In this document: positions 9,796 to 19,176 of the stretch, piece by piece
How the letters are laid out: every line of letters begins with the position of its first letter
How positions within the stretch are numbered: the first letter of the stretch is position 1
Origin: Aphrocallistes beatrix
Lineage: Eukaryota > Porifera > Hexactinellida > Sceptrulophora > Aphrocallistidae
NCBI GenBank assembly: GCA_963281255.1
Contig: OY725492.1
Span: 3,959,104-4,023,103, forward strand
Direction of reading: 5' to 3'
Length of the DNA stretch: 64,000 bases
Notes under the pieces: generated by a model
What the model saw: the letters and a program-made list of their open reading frames with translations, nothing else
Database searches by the model: none
What the model was told of the DNA's origin: nothing
Program-made: the position numbers and the translations under genes

Positions 9796-10539
9796 ATGAC
9801 TAAGGCAGGGAGCTACTCGCCCAATGCTCTGGCATTCGAGCACGAGCTAGACGACAGCTCGTTACAGGCGCTCTACTCGTGGATAGACAACATCCGACTT
9901 TCCCGCCCGAAAAAGAACATCACACGAGACTTCAGTGACGGCGTCCTGGCAGCTGAGGTCGTGACGAACTTTATTCCCCGCCTAGTGGAGATCCACAACT
10001 ACACTCCGGCCAGCAACACCACACAGAAGCTCGCCAACTGGCAGCTTCTCAACCGGAAAGTGCTGATTAAGCTGGGACTCCGGCTTCCGGACGGAATCCT
10101 GCGTCAAATCGTCAGCTGCCACCCGGGAGCAGTCGAGATAGCACTGCACAACATTAAGCTGCGAGTTGAAGCGACGCTATCCAGGACACGGCATGAATCT
10201 CACGGGCCGATGAACTCGTACATGAATCATGACGGAGACCAGTACTACGACCCTGAATTGATGGGAAGTAGACCTCCCTACACTCTGTCAGGACCAGGGG
10301 CTGATGGACTGGAGAATTACACCGAAATTGAGAAGAGAATATTTGCAGCTGAGAAGGATCAGAACTATTATGAACAACAAGAGACGATGCATCTCCTACA
10401 AATGAAGATACGGCGTCTGGAACATCTCGTGAGGATCCGCGATTTGCGGATTGAACACTTGAGTTCCCAGCTAACCGAAACGAATAAAAAATTGCAAGAG
10501 TACGAAAGTGTTAAAAATGTGACACAAATTCATCCATAA
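9796..10539 (+). CDS. SPEF1: SPEF1/CLAMP-like microtubule-binding protein
   Basis: Intronless, 247 residues, the usual length for SPEF1. Residues about 20-130 are the calponin-homology-like domain: 'LQALYSWIDNIRLSRPKKNI', 'RDFSDGVLAAEVV', 'NWQLLNRKVL.KLGLRLPD'. The C-terminal third is a predicted coiled coil ('MHLLQMKIRRLEHLVRIRDLRIEHL'). In vertebrates SPEF1 binds and bundles microtubules in the central apparatus of motile cilia and at planar cell junctions. Together with RGS22 and the ninein-like gene in this window it suggests a ciliated animal. Confidence 0.93.
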   Translation: MTKAGSYSPNALAFEHELDDSSLQALYSWIDNIRLSRPKKNITRDFSDGVLAAEVVTNFIPRLVEIHNYTPASNTTQKLANWQLLNRKVLIKLGLRLPDGILRQIVSCHPGAVEIALHNIKLRVEATLSRTRHESHGPMNSYMNHDGDQYYDPELMGSRPPYTLSGPGADGLENYTEIEKRIFAAEKDQNYYEQQETMHLLQMKIRRLEHLVRIRDLRIEHLSSQLTETNKKLQEYESVKNVTQIHP

Positions 10540-11360
10540 TCGCCGCTATACCCAATTTCAGATGTATCATTATTTACCTGTCTTCTTAGAAGCAAATGGT
10601 GAACAGCAACCCTGTCACATTGGACTCATCTGGAATGACACTCCTACCTTATATCTCTTGATAACCCACTTCATGCACAATATACACTTATTCACTTAGC
10701 ATGAGATTGATGGAGGGACTGTATGAGAGGCAGTGCCTCTTGCTGATATTATTAATTAATTCACCAGATAGGCTATCAAACTTTGGGACATTTCACGTCG
10801 ATTGCGTAGTTTGGTCTTTAGGCATACTCCTTCCTTCCTCGTTTGCCTGACTATTTTATTTTGACATCCAATATCCCAAATTCCCTACTAGTGTTCAATT
10901 AATCATGGGGAGTCAATTCCGAATGCAATTTATTTTCCCAGTCAGCTGAATTCTAATGAAATAAGACAAATTCATGTCATATCATATTTCGCAAAGTTTA
11001 GCTCATAAGAGCCGACGGGAGCTGAAACACCAGAAACAGGAATTGGTACTTCCAATCTAAGGAGTAGCAAAAACATTTTAGCATCCTTTGGGCGGTGATT
11101 ATTGGAAAACCGGAAACTATCGAGTATAGACTGTATTTAACATTTGATAAGAGTTCTATTTAGCATAAATTAGTTCAGATTTTCAGATAAAACTAGTCAC
11201 CCGATCACTTACAGACTTTTATCTAGTAAGTTACTAAAACAGAATTTCCATTCATGATAAAGATACAATTCCTTCTGTCTTAGTAAAGTTAGTAGTCAAG
11301 TAATGTGAGTGGAGAATTGCTTGTGAAATACTTTATTTCTAGTTGTGTGGCATTACTCCT
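10540..11360. other. intergenic spacer, 0.8 kb
   Basis: AT-rich; no ORF or repeat recognised. A TTTCTAG at 11335-11341 could be the acceptor of an unseen non-coding first exon for the next gene. Confidence 0.4.
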
Positions 11361-13568
11361 ATGGCAGAGGAAGGTCATCCTAACCCACCCCTGATTGCAA
11401 TCCAGGATGAGCTGACAGAAGTGAGACGTATCTTGGACGAGATGGTCAACAATCCTGGCACTGATCAGGCAATGATCGCACTAGAAACGATCGTGTACAA
11501 GTACCACACCAACCTGCACCGACTCAATGAAGCGCTGGCTGCTCCGGACCCCGGGCGTGTCTCCTACAGACCCCCGGACGGAGACCTGCACCAGAGGCTG
11601 GCGGGAGAGAACGACCTGCTCAAGAACAAGATTAGACAGCTGGACGCTGAAGTGGATGAGGTACAGGCACTTCTTTATGTGACTATTTTCCTTACGTAAA
11701 CTGGGGCGACTTTGGCCTTAAGAGGTGACTTTGTCCCACAATAGCAATTTTAATAAAATACTATACTCAAACTTATGAATTAATGTAATCACACTGCTAA
11801 TATGTTGAATGAAACTCTCAATATATCCAAAGGTATTTAAACTGCAGTATTTCTAAGTTTGAGTATATTTTATTAAAATTGCTATTGCGGGACAAAGACA
11901 CCTCTTAGGGCCAAAGTCGCCCCAGTTTACGGTAGTTTATAGTATTTGGTTAATGAAATAATTCTGTAGCTGAGCAGGGTGAACGCTAACTGGAATGTGC
12001 AGTACCATCGCAATGAGGCCAAGCACCAAGACGAGAGGTTACAGCTGGAGGCCAAGATCCTGGAGCAGGACAGCAAGATAGAGCTGCTCAGCACCATACG
12101 GCCGCAAGATGACCTCCTCCCTTCTCATGAGCAGTTCGCGCAGATAATCAACGAGAAGGAAGAGGCTATGAATAGGGTCAGTTAGACATGTATCCATGGT
12201 CTGCTTTTGTTATACAATGTGATTAAACATCTCATTAAGTGTTGGAATATCTAACTTTATCGATTTGCTGTCAATTCATCTATAAACTAGGATTAATGAT
12301 CGACTCCGTACTTCTGCTATGCATGAAGGTGTCTTCTTAGGTGTCGGAGCTGGCGCATGCAAACACCAAACTGAAGAAGCGCCTCGAAACCCAAGACATG
12401 CTGATCCTAGAAGATGAACAGAACGCAGAGGCAGTGGAAAAGTTGGTGAAGGAGCTGAAGGATAAGTACAAACAGAAAACATCAGAGGAAACGAAGCATA
12501 TTTCTGAATACCAGGCACTCCTATCTCGCTATAACGATCTGAAGGACCAGGTAGGCGTTGGAGCAAAATCTCAAACAAAAAACTTTATTATAATTATTTG
12601 ATTCAGCATGAGGCTACCAAGAAGTCAGAATCGGAAGCTAATGAGAAACTAAAAAAGACAGAAAAGGATCTGAAAGCCAAAGAGGAAGCGAATGAAAAGG
12701 CTAAAAAAGATTACAAAGCTCTCCAAGCAGTAAGTGCAGAATAATAAAACAAGAAAATAGACCCGAGTAATGTTCTTTCATGGCATTCTACCGCTAAAAT
12801 ATGTATAGTATTATACTCCTAGCTAATAGTTTTATGGTAACCATAAAGGATTTATGCGTATGTCCTCTTTATATCTCTCATTTAATGTATGGTTAATCCT
12901 CCACATGTCATGGATTGTAGGAATGGATAAAGTTATCATAAATGCCATACTTTTCGCGCTAGCGTTCTTTGTGTTTTATTATTGGGTAAGATCTTAGTTG
13001 TTCTGTGCTAAATTGCTGAATATCCAAAGAGCGTCCGACTATGCAGTTTTTGCTATAAATTCGTTTTTATAGAAAGTGATACTGGGGCTGTTAGGGGAGG
13101 AGAAGGCTGAACCCAAAAAGAAGGACCCGAAAAAGAAGAAGACAGTTTGGTTTCGCAATCGGAGGCCTTTTGGCTTAGATTACCTCGATTCAGAATTATC
13201 AGATTACTATGACCCGGAATATGTGAGTTAGCTTTAATGAAATATTTGCCTCAGTTTCCCATTAATAACTTTGAAATGATGTAACTCTAGGAAATGTTGA
13301 TGCACAGGCCTCACAAGCATAGAGCTTCTAAGCTAGCTTCCTTAACAGACTGGGACAAGGTATAGGCTTGTTCTATTCCAGTATACTCTTACAATAGATG
13401 CGTATTATTCTTAGTGCTTCTTCTATTACTTTCATGTGTATCCATTCCTTTCCCACTTCCAAGTACATATAATTATTTTCCGTATACTTGTCTCAGGACT
13501 TCGAGACGCTCGACTACCCTCGTTTCGGGCCTTCGAGCAGACCTTACTACACCATAGACTCAGACTGA
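11361..13568 (+). CDS. unrecognised coiled-coil protein, 7 exons
   Basis: Exons 11361-11660, 11970-12176, 12341-12550, 12607-12729, 13073-13222, 13291-13359 and 13497-13568, every junction in phase 0 and with good GT/AG signals, give 376 residues. Residues about 85-240 are a long Lys/Glu-rich coiled coil (for example 'LLKNKIRQLDAEVDE', 'KLKKRLETQDMLILEDEQN', 'KLVKELKDKYKQK'). The C-terminal 115 residues differ: a Lys-rich patch (PKKKDPKKKK), then an aromatic/acidic tail. I do not recognise the family. If the GTAAGT after exon 4 were not used, the protein would stop six codons later. A second form starting at 12923 shares the last three exons. Confidence 0.65.
11699..11927. mobile_element. 229-bp MITE with TA duplication
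   Basis: Terminal inverted repeats of about 75 bp begin AACTGGGGCGACTTTGG and are flanked by TA on both sides (11697-11698 and 11928-11929). The arms differ by a few substitutions. TA duplication suggests mobilisation by a Tc1/mariner-type transposase. It occupies most of intron 1 (11661-11969) of the coiled-coil gene. Confidence 0.85.
12923..13568 (+). CDS. possible alternative form: small single-pass membrane protein
   Basis: An ATG at 12923 opens a 21-codon exon (to 12985, donor GTAAGA) encoding a nearly pure hydrophobic helix, 'INAILFALAFFVFYYW'. It ends in phase 0, so it joins directly to the exon at 13073. The product would be 117 residues: an N-terminal membrane anchor, the Lys-rich patch and the aromatic/acidic tail of the gene at 11361. 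This could be an alternative promoter product or an independent small gene whose three exons I have wrongly given to the coiled-coil gene. A transcript is needed to decide. Confidence 0.45.
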
Positions 13569-14339
13569 GGCTTCGATTCACTCATTCACTCCTCAATCAT
13601 TACTTTTGTATTGGGAAATTTCACTAGCGATGAAGCTACAGACAAATTACATAGGCTGTCTCAATTTTGATTTGTATTTCCTACGTACTCGTGTTCTAGT
13701 TACTATTTTGATTTGTTACTTCTCATACATTATATCTCTACACACAGAATCACTCTGATTCATTACATTATTTTTCATTTTTGTTTGAGAGTTCGGATTT
13801 CCATATTTGAGGGTCTGCAGAATTGTATCCAGTCATTTTATACCTTACTTAGGATTAATATGAAGTCGAGTTCACTTTATTAATATGGAATCTCTCTATT
13901 ATCAACAATTTCTTTTGTCCCCTGGTGGCTCATAATAAGCAACCTTGACTGTATAATCCAAAAAATCTTTTCCTGTAGACAGTTATTTAAATTTATCAAA
14001 TCTGCATTTTATTCGAATCATTTCAAGTATTGCGTTCGCAGTAGAAGTTTAATTTGATTATACATACGTTTAAGTATCTAAACTTGGGTATTTATACCTA
14101 ATTCTGCGTAGACTAATTAGCTCATTATGCTATCTACGCAGGAAACCTTGCTTTATTCGTATTTTATTCACCAAACCAACACATTGACTATTATTTAGCC
14201 CTCAACTTCTAGTAAATCGCCTAAAGTAATGTAAATGATTTGAAAAATAATACTAAAGTTGGAGCAATTATTCATAAGCTCTTTGTGTTTCCAATTATAC
14301 CTTTATTTACCAAGGTGTATTTCTATCTTATGCTACTAG
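13569..14339. other. intergenic spacer with a MITE fragment
   Basis: AT-rich. The only recognisable feature is a fragment of the CAGTCAGGGTCGC-type MITE at 13876-13951. Confidence 0.5.
13876..13951 (-). mobile_element. fragment of the CAGTCAGGGTCGC MITE
   Basis: The reverse complement matches the left half of the full copy at 16768-16945, including the terminal CAGTCA end (here CAGTCAAGGTTGC), the 'CCACCAGGGGAC' block and the 'AGAGA..CCATATTAA' block. It ends next to a TA. Confidence 0.7.
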
Positions 14340-17300
14340 ATGTTGCAGCAAGTTTATTTAGAGAGTTCAGAAGGAAAAAAAGTTTCAGTACGACGTGGTT
14401 TGCTGCGAAATCTCGGAACGCTAAACAAGCTAATGAAAGGTGTGTATTTTTAATCCGTTAGAAAATAATAATTTGTCAGTTCATTTTCAAAAAAAAATAT
14501 TATTGGATATGGATACTAAAAGTAATGAATAATGCAATTTTTCCTCAAAAGTTTAAATATCTAAATTTAAAAAATGATTTGATTTGGAAGGTATCCAAGG
14601 GTTTTATTAAATGTTTGCCTTTTATTGACATTTTAGAAACATCTCAGAATAGCAATTGGTTTTCTAAAAACTAGTCTAGAGACAGATGTTATTGATATTC
14701 TAGCTATGGCTATTTCCAGATATTCTTCAAAATATTCATAATTTTTTGCTGATAAATCACTCACTCTACCCTCGATACCATTTTATTCTTATCGACACTA
14801 GAAAATACCATAAAAGTGCATTCAATATAAAGGCTACTTGGAACTGTGAAAGCACTTTTGAAAATGATAAAAAGTGGTCTATGTTCACTCTTGCCTCAAC
14901 CTTGTTCCCGATAGCCTAATTAATCCGTTTCTATTTTTTAGATTTAGGATACCTCGAAAACGAAGTTATTCCTCTCCCAGAAGTTCCAGTTAAAATGTTG
15001 AAAAAGGTAGACAACAGTTTTTAAATAATTATTCCAAAATAATAGGTTAGAATACAATGAATAAAAGTACACGAAGTTATTGTCAAATAGTTCTTTCGAG
15101 GTTGTATTATAATTGTACTTCACTTATCTGTCATTTTAATTGAATGTATAGTATCAACGAATTTCTTGACATTATTAAGCTCAGTTGGCGGATAGATCCC
15201 ATCTCCCAAGTTGGCAATGTATCGCTCCTTCCCAAACTTTTTAACCATCTGCTTCGTATCTCTTTCCACCTCGTTCCCATCTGCCAGCAGTCCCACCGGA
15301 TCCAGATTGCCCATCAGTATCTTCTTGTTCCCCAACTTCGCCCGTGCCTCTCCCGGCTCAATCCTCCAGTCGATCCCGATGATCTGGTACTCCAACTCGC
15401 TCAGCTCGCTCAGTGCGAAGTGGACTCCCTGAGTGTAGAGGATGATGGGAACATTCTGAGTTATGCGCTGCTTTACTTCGCTCGCGATCTCCTTCAGCTG
15501 TGGGTAGCAGAATTTCATGAATTGGTCCTTGCCCAGTACGCTGGCCAAAGAGTCGATCACCATCAGTATCTGTGCGCCTGCGTTGAACTGTTCTACTAAG
15601 AAGTCCACCACGATAAACCGCAGGTTCATCAACAGCTGCTGAGACGTGTCCGCGTAGAGGTAGAGCCAGGATTTCGCGCGAAACCATTTCGTCTCTCCCA
15701 TTCCCTCCACCAGGTATGCGAGTAGCGTCCAGGGAGCAAGTGAGAACCCGATCAGTGGAACCCTCCCATCCAGTTCGTGCCGTGTCAGACTAATGCCTTC
15801 AAGAAGAGGCTTCAGCTTCTGGTTCAATTGTATATTTTTCTCTAATCGATTGCTGTCTTCGGGAGTCATCAAAGGGTTGGAGATGGTCAGGTTACCTTTC
15901 TTATTACTCTCAATGTTGATTCCAAGTATCTTGAGCAGTGCAAAGGAATCCGCGAAGATTATCACTGCGTCCACATCCAGATACTCCAGTGGGAGCTGTG
16001 TGATTTCACTGACTAATTTCGGATTTGCGTAAATTTCTTCTAAATCGTGCGTACTGAAGATCTCAGCAAACTTTGGCAGGTAGTAGCCGCTCTGTCTCAA
16101 CATCCATACCGGTATGCGCTCAACCTTCTCTCCTCGGGCCAGCCGTATTATGAGGTCATTCTTCAGTTTGGGCATTGTTTTGGACCGAGGGTATATTATG
16201 CTCATACTCATTTTGAATAGTTTTAATTGTAGCCATTGATTCCTTATTTAAGTGAATAATAGAATATGTTCGATAGCTCGTATTACATTAACTCCATATC
16301 GTATGTACTATGCCATATATACATAATATATATGGTAATATTGTTCTCCAGGTTTCTATCTGGATGTTCAGGTATTTGTGAATTAATAAAAAGTGCTTTC
16401 TCAAACAATTACGTGTACTTGTGTATTATCAGAATACTTATTTGGACTCTCTCTGCCTGAAACAATGCTCAACTACTACGTATTGAATTTGATAGTGAAT
16501 TGATGTACAAAGTAAACGTTGAAGTTCTACTTGTCATGTCTAACTAGACAACATAGTATTTGAACTGAAAGTTGGCAGTCTGTAGATGTGAAAAAATCAA
16601 CGCGATGAAAAAACGTATTCAAAACAATGTGCTTACGGAAGAGTAGACATTTCCATTTCAGGACTTGCCTAGATTCTTAGGCGAAATCTGTGCCACCTTA
16701 ATTAATGAGAATAATCAACTCTGGCTTACTTAATCAGTTGTATTTACATTTTCAAAAGTGTAAAATACAGTCAGGGTCGCTTATTGTGAACCACCAGGGG
16801 ACCAAAAAATCTGTTCATAATAGAGATACTTCATATTAAGCGAACTTGGTTCAATACAAATCCTATCTAAAAATGAAATTGGGACCAGGAGGTTAGTTCA
16901 TAATAAACGAGTGTTCATATTAAGCGGGTTCATAATAAGTGACTGTACTAACTGATTAATAAGTGATCCAAGTATATAAATTATTGTTGTAGACATTTAT
17001 TTCCATTTTCAAATGATTTTATGCTGAGTAGTAAGATCTGCACGTGCAGTCTTACTGATTTTTCTCAGCTAAAATTAGCTCCTCTAAAAAGGCATTACAA
17101 TATATTCCTAGCTCAGAGAAAAACACTGAAATCAACATTCTGATGATAAATAGAATATTAGTCATCATCTACTTCAATGGCGCAATTTGCTTTACTTTTT
17201 ACAGGTTAATTTAATTGGCTAACTTTCTAACATGGTAATATTTTAAACGACAATCAACGTCAGTTGGAGATACTCGGGGAGACTTCTGTCATGCGCAATA

Positions 17301-17841
17301 CCCGAAATATTACATTGAATTCCTCAATGCTGGAGCAGACAAAGGATTTAGTTCTAGTTTAGAGGCTTTCTTTTCTGTTTTATTTAGCTTTAGAAATCGC
17401 GTTAATTTTATTGACTATATTAAAATTTCTTCTCTTCCGTTAACTTCGTTTATTTGATCCAAATCGCTTCAATTCCCTTCATCGATATTTTTGATGACGT
17501 TCATAAAGTATATGTTCAGCCTTCACCCCTTCACCCTAGACATTCTTACATCACGTGTACGAGCATATATACCGTATGTTATATTCTGTTCAATTCAATA
17601 GGTACTGCAATGGTGTGAACATGAATTGATGTGCGAGAACAACGAATTTCCGAATCCTCCTTTCTCTATCCCGCTGACAACAGCTCATGTGGTGAGGGGG
17701 GATAGGGTGGAAGAGATCTCCTCGGTGAACCTCCCACGGCATGCGCATGAGGGAGTTAGCCCTATCTGGAGAATAGAGAACGATATGTGGGAACAGGAGT
17801 TCTTGAATAAGAACAAGTCCATTTGGCACCCTCTACTGCTG
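14340..17841 (+). CDS. SKP1-like protein, 3' end not found
   Basis: Three exons join in frame: 14340-14439, 14942-15006 and 17602-17841, giving 135 residues. The product follows SKP1 from its start: 'VYLESSEGKKVSV' for the first BTB strand pair, 'DLGYLENEVIPLPEVPVKMLKK' for the IPLP/NV helix, 'VLQWCEHE' for the conserved VIQWCTHH, and 'DMWEQEFLNKN' for the VWDQEFLKVD block. SKP1 links F-box proteins to CUL1 in SCF ubiquitin ligases. The last exon ends at GTTTGT within the helix before 'AANYLDIK'; no exon for the remaining 50 residues, which form most of the F-box contact surface, was found downstream. The sequence is strongly diverged, with an insert after VLQWCEHE. It may be a diverged paralogue or a decaying gene. 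Its second intron holds UROD on the other strand. Confidence 0.7.
15120..16211 (-). CDS. UROD: uroporphyrinogen decarboxylase homologue with altered active site
   Basis: Intronless, 363 residues, the usual length. UROD removes four carboxyl groups from uroporphyrinogen III to give coproporphyrinogen III in haem synthesis, in the cytosol. Family blocks are clear: 'LKNDLIIRLARGE', 'VPLIGFSLAPWTLLAYLVEG', 'RYIANLGDGIYP'. Residues matching human Arg37 (R39), Asp86 (D88), Tyr164 (Y166) and Ser219 (S221) are kept. The residues matching human Arg41 and His339 are changed, to Y43 and D337; both are nearly invariant in the family, so activity may be altered. The gene sits wholly inside intron 2 (15007-17601) of the SKP1-like gene in antisense orientation. 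Two early ATGs precede the family start. Confidence 0.92.
   Translation of the reverse strand: MSMSIIYPRSKTMPKLKNDLIIRLARGEKVERIPVWMLRQSGYYLPKFAEIFSTHDLEEIYANPKLVSEITQLPLEYLDVDAVIIFADSFALLKILGINIESNKKGNLTISNPLMTPEDSNRLEKNIQLNQKLKPLLEGISLTRHELDGRVPLIGFSLAPWTLLAYLVEGMGETKWFRAKSWLYLYADTSQQLLMNLRFIVVDFLVEQFNAGAQILMVIDSLASVLGKDQFMKFCYPQLKEIASEVKQRITQNVPIILYTQGVHFALSELSELEYQIIGIDWRIEPGEARAKLGNKKILMGNLDPVGLLADGNEVERDTKQMVKKFGKERYIANLGDGIYPPTELNNVKKFVDTIHSIKMTDK
16768..16945. mobile_element. 178-bp MITE, CAGTCAGGGTCGC family, full copy
   Basis: Starts CAGTCAGGGTCGCTTATT and ends with its inverted form, flanked by TA (16766-16767, 16946-16947). Internal motifs 'CATATTAAGCG' and 'CATAATAA' recur. The TA duplication and CAGT ends fit pogo/Tc1-mariner-type mobilisation. 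It lies in the large intron of the SKP1-like gene. Other copies: 13876-13951, about 21294-21370 and 48097-48228. Confidence 0.85.
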
Positions 17842-19176
17842 GTTTGTATTTATTGGTTATTTTAATTGCGTTATTCCTTGATTGATTTTGGCGGAAATAA
17901 ATTTGGAGATAATTCAATCATGGCTTGACCAAAAACCACTGATTATCGGAACAATGATTTTGCAAAACAAGTACCAATTCCCTTCCCATATACTGATTTA
18001 CTAGAATAATACATAATTATGTTTATCAGCCACTGCCACATATGCATACCACTCTCTGCTTAGCAAACACTACAGCGAATATAATGGGTTTAATACTGAA
18101 TTATTTTGTGTCTATTCAACATTCAAACGAAACCTCGTTTCCAGTTAAGTTTATTTCTCGTTATGATTCGTTATTTAGGTTTTAAGGTTGCGAACTTATA
18201 AGGCATAACAATGTAAACCAAGCAAATCATCAAGTAAATCAAATTATTTACATGAACCTTTTTTATTAATTGTTAAATTAGAACATATCTATAATAGGTG
18301 TTATATTTAAAAACCTATAGATTCTAGCGTATATATCACGTGTATACTGACACAAACTCCTATTTTTACAATTTCCCGAACCTGCAGCAATATCTGATTC
18401 TTTCATGTTTGGAAATTGCGTATTAATTACGTCAGCATTCGTTCCAAATGGTGGATCATCAGAGATGTGGATATCCTTAGATATGCTATGATTTACCTGG
18501 AATAGATTGATTCATGCATGGCGATCCTTTATTTCTACCAATTATGTCTCAGTCCTGAGTATAGCCTCTTCCGCTCGAGCTAGACTTGATTCATTTATAA
18601 ATTCCAATTAGCGGTTACAATTTGGCTCCTTTTGCAGCTCTTGCTTTAATCAGACTTCCTGATTTCTAGCAATTTGACAGTAATTAATTATCTCGTATTA
18701 AGTCAATATAAATGTGATGCGTAGGAATGGCAGTGAATTGAGCTTGAAAAGAAATTGATACGAAGTACATAGTAGTTGCAGAACAAACATTAATAATATG
18801 TTCAAACCTAAAGTTCGAATAATACTAGTGCCAAGAACCTCTTAGGCATTCATGGGTTTATCAGGGTGAGTCCTTATTGTGTAGTTGTTTCACTGCCCTA
18901 ATATTATAGACCAAAATGTTACAATACTTTGCTCTAGTCCATATAAACTATTATTTTAAAATGAAATTATATTATCCTAATCTCTTAAATTTATCAGAAA
19001 ATTATTTTTTCGCATTTAATACCAAAGGAAATCTTTGGTTTATCAAATCTAGTTTTAAATTGCAATCCTTAAAATAGAATGTACTACATTTACGTAAAAG
19101 TGTCTTTAATTATAACAACTATTGAATACAGAAAGGAAGGATGTATGTAGAGCAATTTAACAATCTAAATTTATAA
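17842..19176. other. 1.3 kb without recognised coding sequence
   Basis: Searched by eye for the missing SKP1 C-terminal exon (AANYLDIK-like, then a long acidic helix); none found on the plus strand. AT-rich throughout. Confidence 0.5.

Noticed and set aside
14240-14461. 73-codon ORF with a hydrophobic N-terminus
   Set aside because: It starts at TTG, and the overlapping frame beginning at ATG 14340 matches SKP1 and splices in frame to two more SKP1-like exons.
15144-16032. Plus-strand ORFs over UROD
   Set aside because: Antisense shadows of UROD; composition is random and no homology was recognised.
15120-16211. UROD as a bacterial contaminant or recent horizontal transfer, because it is intronless
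   Set aside because: Several neighbouring animal genes are equally intronless, and the sequence aligns best, from memory, with eukaryotic UROD; there is no composition break at its borders that I can see.
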